From: a virus
Length of the DNA stretch: 24,266 nucleotides
Strand: one strand, 5' to 3'
Virus record (IMG/VR): IMGVR_UViG_3300030101_000414
Coordinates: 1 to 24,266 of that record
This document shows, in pieces, positions 1 to 6,876 of the stretch. Position 1 is the stretch's first letter. Every line of letters starts with the position of its first letter. The translations under genes were made by a program, and so were the position numbers. A model generated the notes under the pieces. That model did no database searches. It saw only the letters and a program-made list of their open reading frames with translations, and was not told the origin of the DNA.

Positions 1-707
1 TGAATGTTACCATTTTCATCAATAATAGTAGGTTTACTTACAAAACCTTTAGCAACGTAATATAACATCGCTGGGTCACCTGAGCCAAATGTATGAGGTG
101 ATGAATACCAATTAAGATTTGTTCTTAGCCAATTATGACTTTTTGGTATTGGTGAATAATCTGTGCTAGATGTAACTAGCAAACTCATATCATTAATAAA
201 ATTGAATATTATATCTCTTATTCTGTGTGGTTGGTTTTTTTGTGTTTCACCTGTAAAAAACTCAGGTTTTTTCTTTTTAAAAAAACCATAACTGTCAGTA
301 GCTGTTATAACAGAAACATAAGGATAAGGTGAATTTTCTATTTTATCAAAAGCTGGTGCTACCCATCCAAACCACCACAAAACACCTAATGTATTGTCAC
401 TACTTTTATATATTCTTATAAAATATTCTTCATTACCTGATTCAATAGTGCTATAAACAAAATTTTCATCAGTATTATTTTCTACAATTAAATTCAATTT
501 ACACTCTGAGCCTAAAAATACCCTATCTCTAGTACCGCCTTGACCATTCCAAGTAACCTCAAAACCCTCACCTGATAAATTAATCCCATTATTTATAAGA
601 CGATTTTCACCTCCTGTTCCTGTATACAAAAACGTGCTAAACACATCGTCCAAATACGTCTTTTTCTTGGCACCTACGCCAAGCATTAATTGTTGAATTG
701 GTGTCAT
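1..707 (-). CDS. Tail-associated protein with adaptor-like N-terminus, partial (C-terminus beyond left edge)
   Basis: An open frame of 235 codons runs from an ATG at 707 off the left edge. The start is well supported: AAGGAG at 715-720 lies 7 bases upstream. Residues 1-48 (beginning MTPIQQLMLGVGAKKKTY, then DDVFSTFLYTG and INNGINLSGEG) look like the N-terminus shared by many cyanophage tail-associated proteins, probably a docking segment. From about residue 49 the sequence changes character: EVTWNG, then LWWFGWVAPAF, then YPYVSVITATDSYGFF at about 127-142. That pattern recalls a tail or baseplate domain I associate with Bacteroidota phages (a W-G/W-x-Q/P stretch followed by 'ATDGLG'). It is the last gene seen after two fibre genes, so host recognition or fibre attachment is likely. 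Function is inferred from position and remembered similarity only. Confidence 0.75.
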   Translation of the reverse strand, partial: MTPIQQLMLGVGAKKKTYLDDVFSTFLYTGTGGENRLINNGINLSGEGFEVTWNGQGGTRDRVFLGSECKLNLIVENNTDENFVYSTIESGNEEYFIRIYKSSDNTLGVLWWFGWVAPAFDKIENSPYPYVSVITATDSYGFFKKKKPEFFTGETQKNQPHRIRDIIFNFINDMSLLVTSSTDYSPIPKSHNWLRTNLNWYSSPHTFGSGDPAMLYYVAKGFVSKPTIIDENGNI

Positions 708-743
708 AATTAATCTCCTTATTTAATAATTAGTAGGTACAAA

Positions 744-1508
744 TTAGGAAAGTCCAGCACCACTGATGTAGGCAACAGTAGACGATGTGAAAAATACAGT
801 TGCCATACCATATTGGGCTAAAGCTCTATTTCCCGTCGCCGCATCTGCTGTATTTCTAAGGCTTAAACTATTAGTAGCTGTAATGTTTAAAGTTGAAGAA
901 TCTCCATTAATAATGGTTATGGCATCTCCAGCCGAAAAGCCAGCCGATCCACTTAGTTCAACTGTTTGAGTCGTGCTTGTTGCATGAATCGCTTTACCAG
1001 CATCAGAAGTCGCAGCAGTATAAGTAGCACTAGATGACTGAGCATTAACAGGTATAGATCTTAAATTTCCTTTGTCATCCTTAAAGAATTTTCCAGCAGC
1101 TACTTCAATATTTTCTGAACTTGTCCAAGAGTCTGTTGAGTCAATCCAGTTAAATGTTTTATCTGTAGCACCTTTTAAAGTAATACCACCACCATCAGCA
1201 GTTGTGTCTGTTGGTGTGCCAACTTTGCCTAGTTCAATATTTTTATCTTCTACGCTTAATGTAGTTGAATCTATTGTTGTAGTTGTACCATTTACAGTAA
1301 GGTTGCCCGACAGAGTGAGGTTAACTGCTGTTGCTGTTCCTGTTAGTGCTGGACTAGCAAGTGGTGCATAGCCTGGAACAGTTGGCGAGCCTGTGAATGT
1401 TGGGGAGTTGAGATCAGCCTTAGCTGCTAAAGAGCTAATCGTGACATCTGTATCCGAACCTGAGTTATCCCAAGTAAGAGTATCAACTTTGAGTTTGCCG
1501 TAAGCCAT
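744..1508 (-). CDS. Second tail-fibre-like structural protein (254 aa)
   Basis: A beta-rich, Thr/Ser/Ala-rich protein. Residues 35-60 carry the SPTFTG...ASPALTGTAT repeat common in phage tail fibres. Residues 71-94 (VNGTTTTIDSTTLSVEDKN and following) are almost a signature of cyanophage structural proteins. Residues 105-140, with GGGITLKGATDKTF and WIDSTDSW, belong to the same recurring cyanophage module. The C-terminal 100 residues look like a beta-structured tip. The ATG at 1508 lies 3 bases after the tail-fibre stop (TAA GTC ATG). No Shine-Dalgarno is visible, so translation is probably coupled to the tail fibre. It is likely an accessory fibre or fibre-tip subunit. The family resemblance is from memory; the exact role is inferred. 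Confidence 0.85.
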   Translation of the reverse strand: MAYGKLKVDTLTWDNSGSDTDVTISSLAAKADLNSPTFTGSPTVPGYAPLASPALTGTATAVNLTLSGNLTVNGTTTTIDSTTLSVEDKNIELGKVGTPTDTTADGGGITLKGATDKTFNWIDSTDSWTSSENIEVAAGKFFKDDKGNLRSIPVNAQSSSATYTAATSDAGKAIHATSTTQTVELSGSAGFSAGDAITIINGDSSTLNITATNSLSLRNTADAATGNRALAQYGMATVFFTSSTVAYISGAGLS

Positions 1509-1511
1509 GAC

Positions 1512-3374
1512 TTAATGAATGAGAAGGACAGAGTTGTTTGGAATAGTGATAGTCACCGAACTTCCAATAGCCACTGGCCCAACGGCCATAGCGTTTTTGT
1601 TTGAGGTGATGGTGTATGACTCGCTCACAGTTTGAGCATTTTCATACAGCCAATCGTTAATAGCCCCACCACCTGAAGCGGTGTTCGCATTAATCGACCC
1701 GCCCATGTAGGCGTGGCTTTGACATTGATAATGTAAATAGCCAGGGGTATCATCACTAATTGTTATTTGTGTATATGCACCTGTACTTCCTGGGGTTCCT
1801 GACGATGTAACTCCTGTTGTGTACGCACCACCGGCTTTATCTCGTTTCTTATAAAAAGCTATTGGGTGTCCACTATTACTTGAATCAGCTTGATCAAATC
1901 TATAAGTATTTCCAGGTATTAATTCAAGATGAGGTGATTGTATTCCTCCTATCGTGTAGCCATCAGTAGAGCCATTACCTTGCTCCTTATGTGCAACAGT
2001 CTTAGCAACAACCTTAACTACATAAGTTTCTTGAGTAGGAACATGTTTTCCATAAACTCCTAAATATCTATCCTCAGAATCATTTGCAAAATAAGAAAGA
2101 TAATTCCAAGTTGTTCCTGATGTTGTGTATTTAAGTCTGACTGTTAATCCAGCATCACCAGTAAACCCAGAAGGTAAAGAAGCTAAAGGACTAAATGATT
2201 CAATCCCTGTACTATCAGCAACTTCTATGTAATCTCCATCACTGGGGCTACCAGGTATAGAAGAAACATTTGTAACAGGAGAATAAAGAACAGCAGCAGA
2301 TACAGCGTTTTGAGCAGAGGTGGCAGTTGCACTAGCTGAGTTTGCGGTTGTAACGGCGGCTGATGCATTTGCGTTGGCTGTGTTTGCCAAAGCGGAAGAG
2401 GCGTTGGCAGTTGATACGGCTGACGAGGCATTTGTGTTGGCTGTATTGGCTAAAGCAGAAGCGGTGTTGCTTGTAGAGATCGCAGTGTCAGCTTTCCCGT
2501 CGGCTGTAGTCGCCAAAGAAGAAGCTGAATTACTTGTTGCAATCGCAGTGTCGGCTTTTCCGTCGGCTGTAGTTGCTAAAGATGAAGCATTAGTCGCTGT
2601 GGTTACTGCGTATGCAACACCTTGGGGATTCCCCCCTATTCCATCACCTTTAAGACTAGTTCCATCGTGAACGTAAGTATCAGTAGCAGTCTTAGACGCA
2701 GCAGCTTGATCAACCGCATATTTTACACCTTGCGGATTAGACCCAACACCATCTCCCTTGAGGCTCGTACCGTCATGGACATAAGTATCAGTCGCTAACT
2801 TCGCTGCATCAGCAGCGTTCTTAGCATTATCAGCAGTCGTAATTCCATAAGCAAGACCTTGAGGATTACTGCCAACTCCATCACCTTTTAAAGATGTTCC
2901 ATCATGGACGTAAGTATCAGTAGCAAGTTTGGCAGCGTCGGCTGTGTTCTTCGCATTAGTAGCAGTTTGTGTCGCTGTGGTACTCGCAGTCGTAGCAGCA
3001 ATAGATTTAGTTGCTCCTAAAGCATTTAGATCTGCTTGCTCCTGAACAATATATAAGTTCTGCAAATCTGCATTATTCAACGCCTCCGAAGTTAAATTTG
3101 ATCCATCACTCCAAGGAGATAACTGTGAATCCTTTGGTGTCTGCCTTTGAATCGTTAACTCTTCTCCAGCCGCAAGACCAGTAGTAAGAGTTATTTGCGT
3201 TGCACTGGTAAATGTATAATCTGTTCCGTCGCTTAAAGTTGAATCTTGGGTTTCTGCTAATAGATCCCTTCCCTTATAAACCTTGACATGAGACTTCAAT
3301 AAATAATTAGAACTAAAGGGCAGAGGAAAAACAGTCTGCCCAGTATTCGTAACTTGCACATAGGTATCAGCCAT
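1512..3374 (-). CDS. T7-like tail fibre protein (gp17-like) with internal repeats and cupredoxin-like site
   Basis: Tail fibre for receptor binding, 620 aa (T7 gp17 is about 553). Residues 1-118 match the T7 tail-fibre N-terminal domain that attaches to the tail: TYVQVTNTGQTVFPLPF, a VKVYKG motif, LTIQRQTP and an ALNNADLQNLYI helix. Residues 120-361 form an Ala/Thr-rich shaft with three copies of DTYVHDGTSLKGDG (153, 196, 232) followed by heptad-like TADGKADTAI and NTANANAS repeats. Residues 480-560 contain SGHPIAF and LHYQCQSHAYMGG, placing His503, Cys551, His554 and Met557 in type-1-copper order. The C-terminus (YTITSNKNAMAVGP to IPNNSVLLIH) is a common cyanophage fibre ending. The ATG at 3374 has no clear Shine-Dalgarno but lies 10 bases after a promoter-like motif (3385-3400). 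An internal alternative start is unlikely because the attachment domain begins at residue 1. Confidence 0.93.
   Translation of the reverse strand: MADTYVQVTNTGQTVFPLPFSSNYLLKSHVKVYKGRDLLAETQDSTLSDGTDYTFTSATQITLTTGLAAGEELTIQRQTPKDSQLSPWSDGSNLTSEALNNADLQNLYIVQEQADLNALGATKSIAATTASTTATQTATNAKNTADAAKLATDTYVHDGTSLKGDGVGSNPQGLAYGITTADNAKNAADAAKLATDTYVHDGTSLKGDGVGSNPQGVKYAVDQAAASKTATDTYVHDGTSLKGDGIGGNPQGVAYAVTTATNASSLATTADGKADTAIATSNSASSLATTADGKADTAISTSNTASALANTANTNASSAVSTANASSALANTANANASAAVTTANSASATATSAQNAVSAAVLYSPVTNVSSIPGSPSDGDYIEVADSTGIESFSPLASLPSGFTGDAGLTVRLKYTTSGTTWNYLSYFANDSEDRYLGVYGKHVPTQETYVVKVVAKTVAHKEQGNGSTDGYTIGGIQSPHLELIPGNTYRFDQADSSNSGHPIAFYKKRDKAGGAYTTGVTSSGTPGSTGAYTQITISDDTPGYLHYQCQSHAYMGGSINANTASGGGAINDWLYENAQTVSESYTITSNKNAMAVGPVAIGSSVTITIPNNSVLLIH
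2292..2594 (-). repeat. Ala/Thr/Ser-rich coiled-coil repeats in the tail-fibre shaft
   Basis: Residues 261-361 of the fibre are short degenerate repeats: ASSLATTADGKADTAI twice, then several versions of ANTANANASAAVTTANSAS. Small residues in a 7-to-11-residue rhythm suggest a triple coiled coil joining the attachment domain to the C-terminal head. The DNA is correspondingly repetitive, which can collapse or shuffle in short-read assemblies. Confidence 0.7.
2619..2918 (-). repeat. Three protein-level repeats (DTYVHDGTSLKGDG) in the tail-fibre shaft
   Basis: Three 21-residue units start at residues 153, 196 and 232 of the fibre (DNA 2856-2918, 2727-2789 and 2619-2681). They are nearly identical as protein: DTYVHDGTSLKGDG, then VGSNPQG twice and IGGNPQG once. 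The DNA copies differ at many synonymous positions, for example three different spellings of the LKGDG segment. Period is 43 and then 36 residues. They probably form repeated structural segments of the trimeric shaft. Confidence 0.85.
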
Positions 3375-3447
3375 CTTGCGGGATTCTTACGAGGACGTAG
3401 CCCTTATTGTAAGGCTTAATCGGAATTTGCAAAGAATCACTATTCAC
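3367..3447 (-). CDS. Possible mini-gene, or readthrough tail of the preceding gene (26 codons)
   Basis: After the TAA (3451-3453) of the 1141-aa ejection protein the same frame stays open for 28 codons and closes at TGA 3367-3369, overlapping the tail-fibre start (ATGGCTGA). From a GTG at 3445-3447 the peptide is 26 aa: VNSDSLQIPIKP followed by YNKGYVLVRIPQDG. It could be a small translated gene that couples fibre translation, a C-terminal extension made by readthrough, or a relic left by a stop mutation. Against it: no Shine-Dalgarno for the GTG, and a promoter-like motif lies inside it (3385-3400), so the openness may be chance. Low confidence. Confidence 0.25.
   Translation of the reverse strand: MNSDSLQIPIKPYNKGYVLVRIPQDG
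3385..3400 (-). promoter_or_regulatory. Late promoter-like motif upstream of the tail fibre
   Basis: The minus strand reads CTACGTCCTCGTAAGA, a member of the four-copy motif also at 17175-17189, 22367-22381 and 22435-22451 (plus strand). Seven bases upstream of the ACGTCC core is TACAAT, at the same spacing as in the 17175 copy. It ends 10 bases before the fibre ATG, where T7 has its phi17 promoter. A small inverted repeat (CCTTA-CAA-TAAGG) lies just upstream at about 3402-3414. Promoter function for a phage-encoded single-subunit RNA polymerase is inferred. Confidence 0.5.
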
Positions 3448-3450
3448 TAA

Positions 3451-6400
3451 TTAGAACAACTCTTGTAAAACTTCTCTTTCTTCGTTTCCTTTCATCAAAC
3501 TAATCTCCTTAAAAGTCTCAGCTCTTTGTTTCCATTTTATAGCTGCTGGCTCATTGCTTACTCTTAAGCTATTTGTAGCTAAATCTCTGTAATAGTGTTT
3601 GATTTTTTGCATCAATATATAAGGCATCTCTGCTTTTCTTTCTTTTTCACCTTTGTCCTGAACTTCAAAATAAGTAGTTGTAGCTTTATTTTTTTGTAAT
3701 GCTTGATAACGAGGATCACTCATTAGTGACCTAAATGCTTCTATAGCAGTTTTACCATCACCTACCTTTTTACCATCTGGAATCAACTTTCTCTTGGCGT
3801 CTTTTGCTGTATATACAACATGCTCTTCCAAAATTGAATTATAAGGCAAACCATTTTCCTTGTTTTTAGCAATAATTAATTGACCATCATCAATAACAAC
3901 AGACTCCTCAATCTTAGGATTGATGTTCATTGTTCCTTTAATTAATTGATTAGCAGAATTAGAATCACCTTCTATCGTTCCATAAGTATGGTTATACAAC
4001 TGTTGCAAATCATCACTCATTGGCACACCTTCTAAAGTCTTATTAACTAATGGCCCTGGTGGATCTAACAAATCTAGTTTATTTAATTCAGCGTAAACTT
4101 TATCGTTTGGATGTTGCCTAGGAGTAAATCTATGTTCAACATATCTATTGAAATTTTCTCCCCAAGCTAATCTTATCTTTGTTCCTAACCAATCTCTTTC
4201 TTTAAACTTTCCACCAAAGAAAGCAGACCCAGGATATAACTTATACATAATTTCATTTCTTACAAACCTTTCTGCCTTCTCTACGACTCCAGGTTCAAAA
4301 ATAGTTTCCTCTTCTTTTGACCACTCTCTTTCTCTGTATATTTGACTTTGTTTAGCTCCTGACAACCTTTCTCCTTCTCTTATGGCACCAGAAAAAGGAG
4401 CCATGCCCGCAGCCATATATCCAAAATAATTACCTGGATTACTACGTTCAGGATTAAATGCTAATTCTAAAACTTGTCTAACATTTCCAACCGCAGTTTT
4501 CCTTGAAAGATCACCAACAAGAACTGTGAAAAGAGCATTTCCAATATTAAGAAAGTCATTTTCAGAAACATTTGCATGTTGCCATGCGTAGCGAGCATCT
4601 TCCAATAAAAAGATTGAACTAATAACAGGAAGACCACCAACCATAGGTATCCCCGCAATTGAATTAGGTCTTTGTCCTTTTGCTTTTAATTCAGCAAGCC
4701 ATTCTTGTCTTTCCTTCCACATATAGTCTGGAGGCCCATTGCCAACAATATTGTCAGTAGCACTTAAACTAATCCATGCCATCCAAACCGTACTAGCCAT
4801 CATAAAATCAGCATTAGCTCTTCGTCTTTGAGCGTCAGACATTCGATCCCAGTTCAATCTATTCATTACATAAGGAATACCTGTCCATGAATAATCCATG
4901 CTTGTTCCCATGAAAGGAGCTTGCATGTAAGGGAACATTTGATCTATTACTGGATTTCTTTTTAACCCCATTCCAGCTTCATAGATATATTTACTAAATC
5001 TGTTTTCAGGCTTATTTTGAAAACGCAATTCATCAGAAAACTTTGCTGCTGCTCTAGCTTCAGGTTCGCTTAAAACTGGGGCTCCATAAGTTTTAGCAAT
5101 CATGTCTTCTCTTATGTAATCTGCTATATCAGCGTCACTTGCAAGCTCAGGATCGAAAGATTTTAAACGTCTATAATCCTTAATCATTTCCTCTGTAACT
5201 TGATGGCTATAAAATTGTGCTTCCATTCTTTCTGCTACATATTTGTCTATCTTTACTGGATCTAAATCTCCATTAATATCTGTCAAACCTAATTGAACTC
5301 CATTCCTTCTTGCATCCATCAAGATGTCAAATCTTACCGAATAATTGTGATAGAAAAAGCCTGAAACATTATCAACAGATTGAAGTAATTGAAGACCAGG
5401 ACTTAACCAAAAATTATCATTTGTCTGCTCATACATTCTTAATTTGATCCAAGCACCCATTTTCCGCATAGGTATTCTTGGATTTAATAAAGCTCTTCTT
5501 TTTTCTCCTGGTGTTTTAGGACTATCATTTAACATTACTTTTAACTCTTGTAGCCTTTGTTGATCTGTCTTGAAATATTTTCCGTAACTATCAATATTAC
5601 CTGCGTAATGTAATGATCTATTCCTAAAAGCATCCATAAATATTTCTTTTCCTGAAGCTCTAAAAGCTGATAAAGCTTTACCTAGTCCGTCAAAATGACT
5701 TTGTAAAACATAAACATATTCATCTTTACGATTCATTAATGGTGTTCCATAAGGAACATAAAGCATATTTTCATACATCTTTCTAGTTGGCCCTGCTATC
5801 GCTAAAATTGCATTGCTTCCTATGTTTAATCCTTGTGTTCTTAAATTAAATAATTGCTGATCTTTAAAATGTAAATTAGTTAAACGTGCTAATTCATCAT
5901 GGTAAGTATTAGGATCATAAATTTTAAATACATCAAAACCTTGTATTCTTAAATTAGAAAGAGTTAGTTCTAATTGTTGCATTGCTGCCTTTCTATTTGA
6001 TTTAAACAAATCAGCAGCTTCCATTATCTTTGCAATAGGAGAACCTTCTAAAAAGTCCTCTGGCTCCATCTCTCTTGCAGCTTGAACTGTAGGAATATCA
6101 TTTAGATTTATTGGCCCTTCAGAAACCCCTTTCATAACTAAATCTAAATCCATATCTTCAAACCCTGGGCCTTGCATTGCCTTACCCATTTTTGACCAAG
6201 TATTCCTTACAAAGTCATAAGATCTTTCTGTCATCAAAGCGATCTTATATGTATCAATTGTTCTATCTAATAAATCGGCTGGAAGTTCTGTAGGAACATT
6301 TGTTCGCTGCATGAAATCCATTATTTCCTCTGCATTTTCTATAAATACTTTTCTACCTATTTGATAAGTTCCTCTGAGTCTCAAAGTGTTATCTACTAAA

Positions 6401-6876
6401 CCGTTAAAAGGCATAGAATTTCTTTCAATAAATCTCATTACTCCGTCTTTACTTATATCTCCTTGAAGCGTTTCTGATATTTCTTGAGCTGCATTATTTA
6501 CGTTGTAATTTAAAAACGTAAAATCTTGAGGACGCACTCTTCTTCCAGCCTGCAATAATGCTTGAGAATATGAACCCCATTTTTCAATAATTTCCTTTGG
6601 CTGTGTTCTTGCCATTTGTAGGAAATTATTAGGTTGATTGTCTGGAATATTTACTTCTGCACTCTTTGGATCGTCTACAGCCTTTTTAAAATCAGGATCA
6701 TTTTGAATATTTTTTAAATCATCTTTAAATTTGCCAGTTAAATCTTTTGCTAACTCATCATCATCAGGAAACTTTGATGCTGATATATTTCTCAGCCGAG
6801 TTAAGTCAGCATCATTTTCAGATCTCTCTTTAATAAGGCGTTGACGCTCTTGGAATAAATCATCACATTTAGACAT
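3451..6876 (-). CDS. Large internal virion / DNA-ejection protein, gp16-like C-terminal part (about 1141 aa)
   Basis: Very large protein at the end of the internal-core block, directly before the tail fibre, where T7 gp16 lies. ATG 6874-6876 is chosen because AAGGAGG (6886-6892) is 9 bases upstream; an in-frame TTG at 6885 would sit directly against that Shine-Dalgarno. The ATG overlaps the previous stop (TAATG). The N-terminus is charged and helical (residues 1-80). A stretch near residues 627-658 (KRNPVIDQMFPYMQAPFMG) resembles the R-x-x-x-P-F motif seen in large phage polyvalent and ejection proteins. Hydrophobic segments near residues 690-705 (MMASTVWMAWISLS) and about 745-765 (GIPMVGGLPVISSIFLL) could insert in a membrane. 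No lytic transglycosylase signature is seen. Probably forms part of the periplasmic DNA-translocation channel with the two preceding proteins. Functional call rests on position, size and context. Confidence 0.8.
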   Translation of the reverse strand: MSKCDDLFQERQRLIKERSENDADLTRLRNISASKFPDDDELAKDLTGKFKDDLKNIQNDPDFKKAVDDPKSAEVNIPDNQPNNFLQMARTQPKEIIEKWGSYSQALLQAGRRVRPQDFTFLNYNVNNAAQEISETLQGDISKDGVMRFIERNSMPFNGLVDNTLRLRGTYQIGRKVFIENAEEIMDFMQRTNVPTELPADLLDRTIDTYKIALMTERSYDFVRNTWSKMGKAMQGPGFEDMDLDLVMKGVSEGPINLNDIPTVQAAREMEPEDFLEGSPIAKIMEAADLFKSNRKAAMQQLELTLSNLRIQGFDVFKIYDPNTYHDELARLTNLHFKDQQLFNLRTQGLNIGSNAILAIAGPTRKMYENMLYVPYGTPLMNRKDEYVYVLQSHFDGLGKALSAFRASGKEIFMDAFRNRSLHYAGNIDSYGKYFKTDQQRLQELKVMLNDSPKTPGEKRRALLNPRIPMRKMGAWIKLRMYEQTNDNFWLSPGLQLLQSVDNVSGFFYHNYSVRFDILMDARRNGVQLGLTDINGDLDPVKIDKYVAERMEAQFYSHQVTEEMIKDYRRLKSFDPELASDADIADYIREDMIAKTYGAPVLSEPEARAAAKFSDELRFQNKPENRFSKYIYEAGMGLKRNPVIDQMFPYMQAPFMGTSMDYSWTGIPYVMNRLNWDRMSDAQRRRANADFMMASTVWMAWISLSATDNIVGNGPPDYMWKERQEWLAELKAKGQRPNSIAGIPMVGGLPVISSIFLLEDARYAWQHANVSENDFLNIGNALFTVLVGDLSRKTAVGNVRQVLELAFNPERSNPGNYFGYMAAGMAPFSGAIREGERLSGAKQSQIYREREWSKEEETIFEPGVVEKAERFVRNEIMYKLYPGSAFFGGKFKERDWLGTKIRLAWGENFNRYVEHRFTPRQHPNDKVYAELNKLDLLDPPGPLVNKTLEGVPMSDDLQQLYNHTYGTIEGDSNSANQLIKGTMNINPKIEESVVIDDGQLIIAKNKENGLPYNSILEEHVVYTAKDAKRKLIPDGKKVGDGKTAIEAFRSLMSDPRYQALQKNKATTTYFEVQDKGEKERKAEMPYILMQKIKHYYRDLATNSLRVSNEPAAIKWKQRAETFKEISLMKGNEEREVLQELF

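Noticed and set aside
2320-2670. 116-codon plus-strand open frame of Ala/Val-rich sequence
   Set aside because: It mirrors the Ala-rich repeats of the tail-fibre shaft on the other strand; low complexity with no supporting signals.
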